This document shows positions 17,180-26,026 of a stretch of 64,000 nucleotides of DNA, piece by piece. Numbering within the stretch: position 1 is the stretch's first letter; each line of letters starts with the position of its first letter. The DNA is from Megasphaera_A sueciensis (GTDB lineage Bacteria > Bacillota > Negativicutes > Veillonellales > Megasphaeraceae), in contig NZ_CP116939.1 of the NCBI RefSeq assembly GCF_050219315.1, forward strand, positions 2,170,001 to 2,234,000, read 5' to 3'. The position numbers and the translations under genes are program-made. Under the pieces are notes generated by a model. That model was not told the DNA's origin, did not search any database, and saw only the letters and a list, made by a program, of their open reading frames with translations.

Positions 17180-18514
17180 ATGAACGTTTTAGAAGAATAT
17201 CAACAAAAACTTCGGACCCCGACGGAAGCGGTGCAGATGGTAAAAAATGGCGATTGGGTTGATTATAGCCAGACCTGTTCTTTTCCGACGGCCCTAGATA
17301 CAGCGCTGGCTGCCCGTCATACTGAATTAAAAGACGTGAAAATTCGGAATGCCATCAGTATGCGGTCGGTACAGACCGTTGAACAGGATCCCCAGGGTGT
17401 AGCGTTTACTTACAATGCTTGGCATTGTTCGGCGATTGACCGGAAATATATCGATCAAGGACGGGCATACCATATACCGATGCTTTTTCGGGATTGCGGA
17501 TCGTATTACCAAAAAGGCTTTGCTCCGGTCAATGTGGCGATGGTTTCTGTAACTCCTATGGATAGGCATGGTAATTTTAACTTTGGGTTAACCAATTGTT
17601 GTCAGCAAGCTATTTTGGAAGCGGCGGATACGGTTATTCTTGAGGTGAATACTCATATGCCGTATATCTATGGCATGGAGGCAGATCATATCCATATTTC
17701 TGATGTGGACGCAGTAGTGGAAGGTCATGCAGAAATCCCCACGGTCAGCAGTCCCAGTGCAACGGCTATAGATGAACAAATCGCCAATCGAATTTTTCCA
17801 TATTTACATGATGGAATTACGCTGCAATTGGGAATTGGCGGGATGCCCAATGCTTTGGGAATCCTCATTGCCGCATCCGATCTAAAAGATATAGGAATGC
17901 ATACGGAATTGATGAGTGACGGATATCTTACTTTATATAAATCTGGAAAAATTACTAATAAAAAAAAGGAGTTGCAGAAAGGAAAGGGTGTCTTTTCTAT
18001 TTGCAATGGTTCGCGGGAATTGTATGATTTTCTGGATCATAATCAAGATATTATTTCTGCACCCATGAGTTATGTCAATAACCCATATACTATTTCACGG
18101 TTTTCTGATTTTGTGTCGATTAATAGCTGTATTGCAATAGATCTATATGGCCAAGTTTGTTCGGAATCAGCAGGTACGCGGCAAATTAGTGGTACTGGCG
18201 GACAGTTGGATTTTGTTACGGGAGCATATCAGGCAGAACATGGAATGGCCTTTTTGGCGATGGCATCTACTTTTACAGATAAAAAAGGAATTAAACATTC
18301 TCGTATTTTGCCTAAATTTACACAAGGGGATATCATTACAACGCCCAGGACACAGGCACCCTATATGGTTACTGAATATGGCATTGCCAATCTTTCCGGA
18401 TTAACAACATGGCAGCGTGCAGAGGCGATTATTAATATAGCACATCCTGATTTTCGTGAAGACTTAATCAAAGCGGCAGAACAGCAAAAAATTTGGCGTC
18501 GGTCTAATACGTAG
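17180..18514 (+). CDS. acetyl-CoA hydrolase/CoA-transferase family, likely butyryl-CoA:acetate or 4-hydroxybutyrate CoA-transferase
   Basis: 444 aa from ATG 17180, chosen because TTAGGAG sits upstream and inside the longer TTG reading from 17150. Two-domain acetyl-CoA hydrolase fold: N-terminal DWVDYSQTCSFP region, then LQLGIGGMPNALG and the conserved HTELMSDG segment whose Glu (about residue 243) is the expected CoA-thioester-forming residue; the C-terminal part has GGQLDFVTGA and PYMVTEYGIANL. The family moves CoA between acyl-CoA and acetate; in fermenting Firmicutes this step releases butyrate and conserves energy. The acyl specificity cannot be read. It is monocistronic, ended by the hairpin at 18544. 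Confidence 0.85.
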   Translation: MNVLEEYQQKLRTPTEAVQMVKNGDWVDYSQTCSFPTALDTALAARHTELKDVKIRNAISMRSVQTVEQDPQGVAFTYNAWHCSAIDRKYIDQGRAYHIPMLFRDCGSYYQKGFAPVNVAMVSVTPMDRHGNFNFGLTNCCQQAILEAADTVILEVNTHMPYIYGMEADHIHISDVDAVVEGHAEIPTVSSPSATAIDEQIANRIFPYLHDGITLQLGIGGMPNALGILIAASDLKDIGMHTELMSDGYLTLYKSGKITNKKKELQKGKGVFSICNGSRELYDFLDHNQDIISAPMSYVNNPYTISRFSDFVSINSCIAIDLYGQVCSESAGTRQISGTGGQLDFVTGAYQAEHGMAFLAMASTFTDKKGIKHSRILPKFTQGDIITTPRTQAPYMVTEYGIANLSGLTTWQRAEAIINIAHPDFREDLIKAAEQQKIWRRSNT

Positions 18515-18543
18515 AATTAATTCTGTATAGAATATAAATATTT

Positions 18544-18576
18544 TTAACCTTTACTTGAAATCTGAGTAAAGGTTAA
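18544..18576 (+). terminator. intrinsic terminator
   Basis: 12-bp perfect stem (18544-18555 with 18565-18576), 9-nt loop, then TTTT. Confidence 0.85.
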
Positions 18577-18644
18577 TTTTAAGTTTTGTTGTAATGTATG
18601 GTAAAATATAGAAAAATATAAAAGTATTGTGGGGAGGAACTATA

Positions 18645-18887
18645 ATGGATGAAAGACAGGTTTGTGAATTTTGCGGTAAAAAAATTCCAAAAAATCAAAA
18701 ACCGTTATATCAAAAAAATAAAAAAACGGGAGAGCAAAAGATTATGTGCCAGCATTGTTTTGCCATCGTTAATAATATGGAATATAGTGAATTTCAAAGA
18801 CGTAAAAAATACTTTACTATGGGAGTATATGGATTAATCATCTGTCTTGTGGCCATGATAGTCTTGTTACACACCGTAATGGCATGA
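18645..18887 (+). CDS. small zinc-ribbon protein with one C-terminal membrane helix
   Basis: 80 aa. Start ATG 18645 has GGGGAGG eight bases upstream, which rules out the earlier TTG at 18627. Two CxxC knuckles (CEFCGKKIP and CQHCF) are separated by a lysine-rich loop and form a likely zinc ribbon at residues ~6-40. A single hydrophobic helix (VYGLIICLVAMIVLLHTV) ends the protein, putting the ribbon on the cytoplasmic side if it is tail-anchored. Its role is unknown. It stands alone 140 bp upstream of a TauE-type exporter. Confidence 0.7.
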   Translation: MDERQVCEFCGKKIPKNQKPLYQKNKKTGEQKIMCQHCFAIVNNMEYSEFQRRKKYFTMGVYGLIICLVAMIVLLHTVMA

Positions 18888-19026
18888 TGGAATCGTTGTC
18901 AGCAGTGAGAGAAGACAAAGTTTCTATTTGCTCTGAATTTTTCTATATTACTTAATAGACATAGCCGTTATGTTATAATATACTGAAAGCACAATATAAT
19001 TAAGGTAAGATAAGGATGGAATTAGA

Positions 19027-19773
19027 ATGGAATATGTAACAGCTTTACTGCAACCGGAAAATTTACAACCTTTATTCGTCGTTTTTTTTGCGGCTTTCGT
19101 GCAGGCTATTACTGGCTTTGGATTGGTTATACTAGCAGCGCCTATGTTAATGCTCTTTTTTTCGGCAAAGGAGACGATACTTATTACGCTTATTACTGCT
19201 ATCTGTTCTAATACGCTGCAAACGGGATTAGTATACAAAGACGCGGATGTTAAACTGGTACGATATCTGGTTCTGGGAGCTGTTGCAGGCTTACCGATAG
19301 GATTGTTTTTTTATCATAGTTTTTCCAACACTATGCTGAAAATTTTGATCAGCGTAGCTATCTTGGCATTTTTGGTCATTTCTCATTGGCTACGATTGCA
19401 TTTCCAGAAAACTAAAAAAAAATCACTTATCACAGGTGTATTATCCGGATTCTTTTATACGACGACGGGAATGGGTGGGATACCTCTCATATTATATACA
19501 ACACATATGAATATGTCGCCTAAAATGATGAGGGGAACATCTATTTTATATTTTTTCTTTGGAAATATATTTTCATGTTTAGCTTTTTATTTGAGCGGAA
19601 CTGATTTTTTCTATGCAGGACAACAAGTATTGTATCTTTTGCCGGGATTATTTATGGGACTGGGGTTGGGGCATATTATTTTTCCGTATGTTCCTATTGT
19701 TATTTTTCGCAGGCTGGTATTTGCTTTATTGTATATTGCCTGTTTTTACTCTATTTATGCAGCATTATCGTAA
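19027..19773 (+). CDS. TauE/SafE-family membrane exporter
   Basis: 248 aa with about seven to eight hydrophobic segments. The N-terminal FFAAFVQAITGFGLVILAAPML repeat and the middle GVLSGFFYTTTGMGGIPLILY are the two TauE/SafE halves. The family exports sulfur-containing or organic anions such as sulfite or sulfoacetate; the substrate is not predictable here. It is 63 bp upstream of the hydrogenase gene on the same strand, and could be co-transcribed with it, though a functional link is not obvious. A second TauE-type gene lies at 26027. Confidence 0.85.
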   Translation: MEYVTALLQPENLQPLFVVFFAAFVQAITGFGLVILAAPMLMLFFSAKETILITLITAICSNTLQTGLVYKDADVKLVRYLVLGAVAGLPIGLFFYHSFSNTMLKILISVAILAFLVISHWLRLHFQKTKKKSLITGVLSGFFYTTTGMGGIPLILYTTHMNMSPKMMRGTSILYFFFGNIFSCLAFYLSGTDFFYAGQQVLYLLPGLFMGLGLGHIIFPYVPIVIFRRLVFALLYIACFYSIYAALS

Positions 19774-19836
19774 TATGTAGATAGTGTTGAAGGTCTGGAA
19801 TTCGCGGATCGTGTGCGATGGAAAGGAAGGAATTAT

Positions 19837-21075
19837 ATGAGTTCGTTAGATGAGTTATACAAAAAAATGTTGAAAAATGCTGTAACTGATAATGATTATA
19901 CTGCTCCAGAAGATGCAGATAAGGATCAGTTGGATTGTCTTCTTCATCCGGAAGCCCATCCTTTAGTATGGAGGACGGCACCTTGTGACTGCGCTAAAAA
20001 CGGAAAGAGTTCGTGCATGTCAGTTTGTGAGTTTGGAGCTATTACATCTGATTCCCAAGAAGGAATTTCTATTGATGATAAACAATGTGTAGGATGCCAG
20101 GCGTGTATTGATGAATGTAAACTTCATAATCTTACGCCCAGTAAGGATATTATGCCGGTAGTGGAAACGCTGCATACGTATCAAGGTCCGGTATATGCAT
20201 TGATAGCACCGGCTTTTTCAGGACAGTTTGGTGATGACATTACTTCAGGAAAACTGCGTACGGCTTTGAAACAGTTAGGATTTGCAGGTATGATTGAAGT
20301 CGCCATTTTTGCAGATATATTGACCTTAAAAGAGGCATTGGAGTTTGACAAAAATATTAATAGTGAAGCAGACTTTCAGCTTACAAGTTGCTGCTGTCCT
20401 ATGTGGATTGCTATGATAAAAAAACTCTATCATCAATTACTTCCTAATGTTCCCGGAGCCGTATCACCGATGATTGCCGGCGGACGCACGATAAAAGCGC
20501 TTCACCCTCAGGCTAAGACTGTTTTTATCGGACCTTGTCTGGCAAAAAAGGCTGAACGGCGTGAACCGGATATTGCTGATGCAATTGATTATGTTCTGAC
20601 ATATCAAGAGTTAAGGGATTTGTTGGAAGCTTCTGATATTGATCTTGCCTCTTTGGCAGAAGATGACCGTCAGCATGCTTCTCGTGCGGGTATTATTTAT
20701 GCATATGCCGGTGGCGTTAGTGAAGCGGTGCAAAAAACAGTAGAAAAATTGAATCCCAATCGAACTATTTCGATTCATACGCGAAAAGCAGATGGCGTTC
20801 CTGGATGTAAAGCGTTAATAAACGATATCTTGGAAGGACACCGCGAAGGGAATTTTTTTGAAGGTATGGGTTGCGTTGGTGGTTGTGTTGGCGGACCACG
20901 GGCAATTATCGATAAAGAAAAAGGGAAAAGTCATGTACAATCATATGGCGCAGCTGCCAAGTATTCTACACCTATGGAAAATCCATATGTTATTGAATTA
21001 TTAAAACAGTTAGGGTTTGATACGATTGAAGATTTTTTAGGAAAAAGTGATATGTATAATAGAGAATTTAAATAA
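19837..21075 (+). CDS. monomeric [FeFe]-hydrogenase
   Basis: 412 aa from ATG 19837 (AAGGAAGG upstream; a GTG at 19813 overlaps no ribosome site). Residues ~50-95 form a two-cluster ferredoxin part (CVGCQACIDEC is clear; the other cysteine set is CDCAKNGKSSCMSVC). The H-cluster domain carries L1 TSCCCPMW (Cys185-187), L2 IGPCLAKKAE (Cys234) and L3 EGMGCVGGC (Cys346, Cys350). Compared with the classical TSCSPxW, MPCxxKxxE and ExMxCxGGC, L1 has extra Cys and Met, and L2 has GPC, so it belongs to a divergent clade. The likely role is hydrogen metabolism with ferredoxin or a sensory/ancillary function. No HydE/F/G maturases are nearby. Confidence 0.88.
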   Translation: MSSLDELYKKMLKNAVTDNDYTAPEDADKDQLDCLLHPEAHPLVWRTAPCDCAKNGKSSCMSVCEFGAITSDSQEGISIDDKQCVGCQACIDECKLHNLTPSKDIMPVVETLHTYQGPVYALIAPAFSGQFGDDITSGKLRTALKQLGFAGMIEVAIFADILTLKEALEFDKNINSEADFQLTSCCCPMWIAMIKKLYHQLLPNVPGAVSPMIAGGRTIKALHPQAKTVFIGPCLAKKAERREPDIADAIDYVLTYQELRDLLEASDIDLASLAEDDRQHASRAGIIYAYAGGVSEAVQKTVEKLNPNRTISIHTRKADGVPGCKALINDILEGHREGNFFEGMGCVGGCVGGPRAIIDKEKGKSHVQSYGAAAKYSTPMENPYVIELLKQLGFDTIEDFLGKSDMYNREFK

Positions 21076-21150
21076 TATAGGAAAATCAATAGGAAGCGGC
21101 GGATAATTACTGTTATCGTATCATGTTGCTGCAGTTTGCAGAAAAATAAG

Positions 21151-21197
21151 AAAAGCTGTTCAAAAGTTAAAGAGATACATTCTTTTGAACAGCTTTT
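21151..21197. terminator. bidirectional intrinsic terminator
   Basis: 16-bp perfect stem (21151-21166 with 21182-21197) flanked by A and T runs, between the convergent hydrogenase and HxlR genes. Confidence 0.9.
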
Positions 21198-21199
21198 TA

Positions 21200-21538
21200 T
21201 TATTTTGGCAATCTGTTTTTTGTACCCCACTTACAGAGTGTTTCTAAAATAGGAATCAATGTTTTACCTCGTTCTGTAAGTGAATATTCAACTTTTGGTG
21301 GGATTTGAGGATATTCTTTGCGGTTTACTAATTTGTCAGCTTCTAAATCCTTAAGCGTAGAACTGAGAGTCTTATAAGAAATGACACCAATATATTTTTT
21401 CATTTCATTAAAGCGAACAACGCCAAACTCCGCTAATGTATATAAAATAGACATTTTATACTTGCCGCTGATTAATGATAAAGTATAACTAAATCCTGTA
21501 TTGCCCCAATTTTCTTGGGATATGCAATTTTTATTCAT
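21200..21538 (-). CDS. HxlR-family transcriptional regulator
   Basis: 112 aa single-domain winged-helix protein. Diagnostic segments are LSLISGKYKMSILYTLAEFG, VRFNEMKKYIGVISYKTLSSTLKDLEADKLVNR and EYPQIPPKVEYSLTERGKTLIPIL. HxlR proteins respond to thiol, quinone or electrophile stress through cysteines; here Cys5 and Cys102 (ETLCKWG) are available. AGGAGG lies ahead of the ATG. It is divergent from the DUF2156 gene (121 bp apart), so self-control and control of that gene are plausible. Confidence 0.9.
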   Translation of the reverse strand: MNKNCISQENWGNTGFSYTLSLISGKYKMSILYTLAEFGVVRFNEMKKYIGVISYKTLSSTLKDLEADKLVNRKEYPQIPPKVEYSLTERGKTLIPILETLCKWGTKNRLPK

Positions 21539-21659
21539 TTTACACTTTCCTCCTGGTAAGTATCATACTTAAATGTGCGTACTTGAATTATTTATTATTC
21601 TAGATACAATAATAATGTACAAAATAAGGAAAGTCAAGAGATTGATAGGAGGAGTTATT

Positions 21660-22634
21660 ATGTTTTCAAATGCTTTGCGTCAGCAGCGTACGGCAGACTA
21701 CGATACAGCGTTTACGTGTGATCCGAAATTGCAATTGCATTTTCGTAAACTTCAATTATTTGATAAAGAATGGATAGATACTTTATTAAAGGCAGAAGAC
21801 AGTCTGAGCTCTGTTGGTTGTTTTGGAACGTTGTATTTATGGGGGAATTTTTATGGATTAGAAATTGCTAAAATGGGCAGTCGTCTCATTTCCAGATATA
21901 CGTCAGAAAAGGAAATTACATTTGGCTATCCGATGGGAAGCGGCAATTTGCAGGGAGCCATTTTAGCGATGTGGCAATCTGCAAAAAGAACAGGAATTTC
22001 TTTTGTCATGCGGGGGGTTACAGAACAACAAGTTGAACAATTGAAGCAGATATTTCCCGACCGGTTTTCTATTTCCGAGACAAGAGATACAGCAGATTAT
22101 ATTTATGAAGCACAAGCGTTGGCTCAATTAGCAGGTAATAAACTTCACGGTAAACGCAATCATTGTAATCAATTTATGAAGCGATATCCGGATTGGAGAT
22201 TTGAAATATTGACGGCCGACCATGTTCAGGATTGTTTATCCTTGCTAGAACAGTGGGAAACAACTCGTCAGACAGTAACGACGAGCGAACAGACTGCTGA
22301 ACCGGAAGCTATTAAGAAATCGTTTGCAGCTTATGATGAATTACATCTGGACGGAGGTATTTTATTTGTTGGGAATCAGCCGGTAGCTTTTACCATGGGC
22401 GAAAAAGTAGGACGACAGGGATTTGATGTGCGTTTTGAAAAAGCAGAAACAGTATATGATGGCAGCTACACGATGATTAACCGGGAATTTGTGCGATTTT
22501 TGTTAGAAAAATACAAAGATTTGGTGTATATCAACAGAGAAGAAGATTTGGGACTGGAAAATTTGCGTAAAGCAAAACTTTCGTATAAACCGATATTGCT
22601 GCTTAAGAAATATGATGTATATTGGAAAGAATAA
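21660..22634 (+). CDS. DUF2156 (GNAT-fold, LPG synthetase C-terminal-like) protein
   Basis: 324 aa from ATG 21660 with GGAGGAG nine bases upstream; the longer reading from 21573 has no ribosome site. The domain covers nearly the whole protein and includes SSVGCFGTLYLWGNFYGLEIA, ITFGYPMGSGNL, the AGNKLHGKRNHCNQFMKRYPDW segment and the end VYINREEDLGLENLRKAKLSYKP. These match soluble relatives of phosphatidylglycerol lysyltransferase catalytic domains. No membrane flippase domain is attached. The acyl or aminoacyl donor and target are unknown. Terminated by a long hairpin that overlaps its stop codon. Confidence 0.82.
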   Translation: MFSNALRQQRTADYDTAFTCDPKLQLHFRKLQLFDKEWIDTLLKAEDSLSSVGCFGTLYLWGNFYGLEIAKMGSRLISRYTSEKEITFGYPMGSGNLQGAILAMWQSAKRTGISFVMRGVTEQQVEQLKQIFPDRFSISETRDTADYIYEAQALAQLAGNKLHGKRNHCNQFMKRYPDWRFEILTADHVQDCLSLLEQWETTRQTVTTSEQTAEPEAIKKSFAAYDELHLDGGILFVGNQPVAFTMGEKVGRQGFDVRFEKAETVYDGSYTMINREFVRFLLEKYKDLVYINREEDLGLENLRKAKLSYKPILLLKKYDVYWKE

Positions 22635-22690
22635 ATGAGTATTAAAATAAGAGGGGGACATGATACCTCCTCTTATTTTAATACTCATTT
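22633..22690. terminator. long bidirectional terminator hairpin
   Basis: 25-bp arms (22633-22657 and 22666-22690) with one mismatch and an 8-nt loop. It overlaps the stop codons of both convergent genes. Confidence 0.85.
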
Positions 22691-23768
22691 ATTTTGTTTC
22701 AATCATTTGGAATGGGGCATAGCCACTGGCTCTTGTACTGCTCCCATCGGCAATGGTAACAGGAACAAATCCGTTGTCTAATGGTTTTCCGGTAACTTTA
22801 ACGGCAGTGCGGGCCGAAAAGATGATAACTTTTCCCTCTTTTACCATCGTGCGCAATATATCTTGTACTTTTTCTTTAGATGTGCTATGTATACTATTTA
22901 AGTCTTTTTCATCAAGAATGATATATGTTCCGCTTTCCATATAGTATGTTTTGTTGGTGTCATATACAGGGGGAGAAGCTTGTTCAACGATACTTGATGG
23001 CGTCGTATTGATTAATTCATTTTGCATGAACATATAATATCCCATACTGATAGCAGAAACAATCAGGAAAACGCCAAGACCTATATAGGGGTTTCGGAAA
23101 ATATACGGATTTCGGGTCGCTTGAGATGGATTTTTTTCTAAATAAAAGCCACGATGTGTTTTCTTAGTATTTGCATCTAATGTCAAACCCATTATCATTG
23201 CTAATGGTATACCGTAATCATTGACTGGATATGCTGACTGAATCCAGTCAACTGCACAAACACAGGCCATAGCACGACTCAGACAGCTGTCCAAATCCAC
23301 GTTAATATCCATTTTATGAGTAATTGATAATAAAGAATCATTTCCCAGATTTGGCAAATAGGTACGTGATAAAATAGATAAATCGCGAATAAAAAAATCA
23401 CAATCGGCAAAAGACTTTCCCGAATGTTCATAACTGGCTTTTATAGTCATAAATAAAGGTTCTGCTTTGTATGCTGATAACGTAGGATTTCTAAGTAAAG
23501 GACGAATATCACGATCCCATACTACATCAAAGGTATCACTGTCTTGAACCATTGCTGCAGTTACTTTACGGGAAGCACTGAAATTGTCTGTGGGCGGTTT
23601 GGCATAGTAATAAATGCCGCGGACATTACCGCCGCTGATCCAGGCGGCAGCGATACAGCAAATGCTGTTGAGATTTTCGTTGGCTAAGTCAACCGACAAA
23701 GCAATAGTTGTATTGGGTTTTAAATTATTCAGGGTGTCTAACGTTTCTCTGACCGCATTACTAACCAT
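22689..23768 (-). CDS. exonuclease-fold (DnaQ/RNase T-like) protein lacking catalytic acids, with membrane helix and SH3-like tail
   Basis: 359 aa. Residues ~20-180 have the strand-helix pattern of DEDD exonucleases (TIALSVDLANENLNSICCIAAAW; RDLSILSRTYLPNLGNDSLLSI; DLDSCLSRAMACVCAVDWI), but the expected acids are mostly gone: DxET is DLAN, the HNxxFD position is replaced, and HxAxxD is not kept. A single membrane helix lies at ~228-248 (YIGLGVFLIVSAISMGYYMF). A C-terminal domain (~270-359) resembles a bacterial SH3-like fold. This points to a non-catalytic, membrane-anchored protein with its exonuclease-fold domain in the cytoplasm and the tail outside. Fold assignment is by eye and tentative. 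Confidence 0.6.
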   Translation of the reverse strand: MVSNAVRETLDTLNNLKPNTTIALSVDLANENLNSICCIAAAWISGGNVRGIYYYAKPPTDNFSASRKVTAAMVQDSDTFDVVWDRDIRPLLRNPTLSAYKAEPLFMTIKASYEHSGKSFADCDFFIRDLSILSRTYLPNLGNDSLLSITHKMDINVDLDSCLSRAMACVCAVDWIQSAYPVNDYGIPLAMIMGLTLDANTKKTHRGFYLEKNPSQATRNPYIFRNPYIGLGVFLIVSAISMGYYMFMQNELINTTPSSIVEQASPPVYDTNKTYYMESGTYIILDEKDLNSIHSTSKEKVQDILRTMVKEGKVIIFSARTAVKVTGKPLDNGFVPVTIADGSSTRASGYAPFQMIETK

Positions 23769-23837
23769 AATGGTATATTCCTTTCGTGAGACTAAGATTT
23801 AATTATATTTTACAATAAGAATGACGGATATGCAAAA

Positions 23838-23861
23838 CCGGATAGAGAAAATTCTATCCGG
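23838..23861 (-). terminator. short terminator hairpin
   Basis: 9-bp perfect stem (23838-23846 with 23853-23861), 6-nt loop, between two minus-strand genes; no long T run. Confidence 0.6.
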
Positions 23862-23876
23862 CAGGCAACTATAATG

Positions 23877-24746
23877 TTATTTATTTCGACTGCTGCGACG
23901 GTGGGTTGTGTGTGGACGTTGCCGCGTCAGTGGTTTGAGTTTAAAATAATTATGTTTGACCGTTTCATTTTTTGTATCGGTAATTGTGTTGACTTCAAAC
24001 ATTTTTAACGACTCGATAAAAGGAACGAATTTTTTATACCCGAAATTACGAACATCAAAATCAGAAAACTGCTTATTGAGCAAATTTCCTAAAGTACCGG
24101 AAAAAATCCAGCCATTATCATCAGAATTCTCTTCTGTCAATTTTATTAATGCTTGTTTTATGGTTTTGATATCTTTGCCAGAAGTCGTGTCTGGGGAAGC
24201 TTCATTTATGATATCATCCGTATGAGACAGTGAAGATTTATCCATATGTGACATACCTGTTTTTGGAGTTGCTGTGATGTGTTCTTCTTCCTCCGTAGTT
24301 TCTTGTACTTGTGTGAGTAACACATCCAAATAAAGAAATTTATTGCAGGCAGAAATAAAGGAGCGAGGAGTTTTACTTTCTCCCATGCCGATTACATATT
24401 TTTGCGATTCTCTCAGACGAGATGCTAAACGGGTAAAATCACTGTCTGAGGAAACAATGCAAAATCCATCCAAATTGTTTTGATACAATAAATCCATGGC
24501 ATCAATAATGAGTGCCGAATCGGAAGAATTCTTCTTTGTCGTATTACTGTATTGCTGTATGGGTTGAATAGCGTTATCCAGAATTGTATTTTTCCATGAA
24601 GCCATCTGTGATGTTGTCCAATTGCCGTAGATTCGTTTGTAAATTACGTCGCCAATACCGTTAGCTTCTGATAAAATTATATCAATGTAAGCTCCAGATA
24701 TGTTTTCTGCATCAATTAGTACGGCTAGTTTCATTTCATTATCCAT
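23877..24746 (-). CDS. NYN-domain ribonuclease with LOTUS/OST-HTH domain
   Basis: 289 aa from ATG 24746, which has GGGAGG ten bases upstream; the longer reading from 24878 lacks one. Residues ~5-150 form a NYN (PIN-like) domain with LAVLIDAENIS (Asp12), SDSALIIDAMDLLY and CIVSSDSDFTRLASRLRE, the acidic metal site of this nuclease family. After a linker of ~50 residues, residues ~200-270 form an OST-HTH/LOTUS RNA-binding unit (IKQALIKLTEE...WIFSGTLGNLLNKQFSDFDVRNFGYKKF). A basic tail (TRQRPHTTHRRSSRNK) follows. Known relatives act on structured RNA in the cytoplasm. It lies upstream of the membrane exonuclease-fold gene on the same strand. Confidence 0.88.
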   Translation of the reverse strand: MDNEMKLAVLIDAENISGAYIDIILSEANGIGDVIYKRIYGNWTTSQMASWKNTILDNAIQPIQQYSNTTKKNSSDSALIIDAMDLLYQNNLDGFCIVSSDSDFTRLASRLRESQKYVIGMGESKTPRSFISACNKFLYLDVLLTQVQETTEEEEHITATPKTGMSHMDKSSLSHTDDIINEASPDTTSGKDIKTIKQALIKLTEENSDDNGWIFSGTLGNLLNKQFSDFDVRNFGYKKFVPFIESLKMFEVNTITDTKNETVKHNYFKLKPLTRQRPHTTHRRSSRNK

Positions 24747-24838
24747 ATTAAAAATCCTCCCGAATATCTTTATTTTATCATTACCTATAGGATAAAGCAA
24801 AAAATGCTGATTATACGTAATCAAATATATAAAAATAT

Positions 24839-24864
24839 AAAGAAAACAGTTATATGTTTTCTTT
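24839..24864 (-). terminator. terminator after the LysR gene
   Basis: 10-bp perfect stem (24839-24848 with 24855-24864), 6-nt loop; it overlaps the LysR stop codon and has an AT-rich tail on the minus strand. Confidence 0.65.
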
Positions 24865-25716
24865 TTTTTCTCTATCAAGCAGATAATTGCAAAATGTTTT
24901 TACAACGTTGTTATCTTTACATTGTTCATTGAGATACAACCAAGTATACCGTATGAGCGGCTGGTTATTTCTATCATATAAATTTTTGCTCCAAAGCGTT
25001 GGGATGGCTCCAGAAGGGGCCAGAAGGGTATAGCCTAATCCGCTGCAGACCATTTGCATACATAAATCAAGGCTATTGACCTCGATACGAGTATGGGGTA
25101 ATTGGGTAAAGTTGCTGGTCCACCAATCATGAAGCGACGATTGTAGAGGCCGGTCTGCCTGGCGATAAATCATAGAAATTTGCGGTAGTCTTTTCAAATC
25201 AATAGGAGTGGCATTCATGATACAGTAGGGATCTCTGCGCAATAAAAATTTAGGCCCAGACCAAGGGTAGTCTCCGCGGATAATTCCCATTTGAATGGTA
25301 CCGTTGCAAAGTTTATCATAAATATTTTGGCTTAGATCGGTATGCAGACGGACATTGACAACAGGGTAATCGTGACAAAAATCGTTTAGTATATTACCTA
25401 GTTTATACTTTGCATAAATACTAGCACAACCGATAGTTAATGTCCCCATAATACCCGTTGTTTCTGGCTGCATAGCATGTTTTATTTGACGAAAGTCCTG
25501 TAAATAGCGCCTGGAAAATTGGCACAAAAGCTCTCCTTCCGGTGTAAAACTAATGCCGCGTACGCTTCGAATGACAATGTTACAGCCCATTTCTTTTTCT
25601 ATTTGTTTAATCTTTGCACTTATTGTAGGTTGAGTAAAAAATAATCGTTTGGCTGTTTTTGTAATGCTTCGTTCTTTGTGAAGCATGTTGAGTAATTCCC
25701 AATCTTTTTCGTTCAT
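24850..25716 (-). CDS. LysR-family transcriptional regulator
   Basis: 288 aa. N-terminal winged helix (LLNMLHKERSITKTAKRLFFTQPTISAKIKQIEKEMGCNI) followed by a periplasmic-binding-type effector domain (GTLTIGCASIYAKYKLGNILNDF; MVCSGLGYTLLAPSG). The layout is divergent from a TauE/SafE exporter gene, the classical LysR arrangement, so the exporter is the probable target and its substrate or a precursor the probable co-inducer (inference). Confidence 0.92.
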   Translation of the reverse strand: MNEKDWELLNMLHKERSITKTAKRLFFTQPTISAKIKQIEKEMGCNIVIRSVRGISFTPEGELLCQFSRRYLQDFRQIKHAMQPETTGIMGTLTIGCASIYAKYKLGNILNDFCHDYPVVNVRLHTDLSQNIYDKLCNGTIQMGIIRGDYPWSGPKFLLRRDPYCIMNATPIDLKRLPQISMIYRQADRPLQSSLHDWWTSNFTQLPHTRIEVNSLDLCMQMVCSGLGYTLLAPSGAIPTLWSKNLYDRNNQPLIRYTWLYLNEQCKDNNVVKTFCNYLLDREKKENI

Positions 25717-26026
25717 AAAATAATACCCTTCTGTGCGAGATAATTATACTTATTATAGCATATAAATAGTTCTAAAACTTAAATTTAAAGCATATAGGTA
25801 TCCCTCTATGGCTAAAAATAAAAAAATTCAGTTTTTCAATGATAAGCAAGAAGTTTATAATAAAAGAAAGGAAGGATTTTAAAGGGAAGATCTTCGTGTA
25901 ACTTTGTTTATTAATTCGAGATACGTATGGAATTCTGTGTAATTTACAGAGGCAGATGGCAGCAGAAGGAAACACGTGGATGCTTGGCTGATGTTTTACC
26001 ATTGCTGTATGAAAGGAAGTTTTGTC
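25717..26026. promoter_or_regulatory. divergent spacer between the LysR and TauE genes
   Basis: 310 bp without a credible gene. A TATAAT on the minus strand at 25752-25757 could be the LysR -10. A LysR site (T-N11-A dyad) is expected here but none stands out. Confidence 0.3.

Noticed and set aside
18948..19238. Minus-strand frame of 96 residues near the TauE gene
   Set aside because: Lies antisense to the start of a clear membrane-protein gene and has no family marks.
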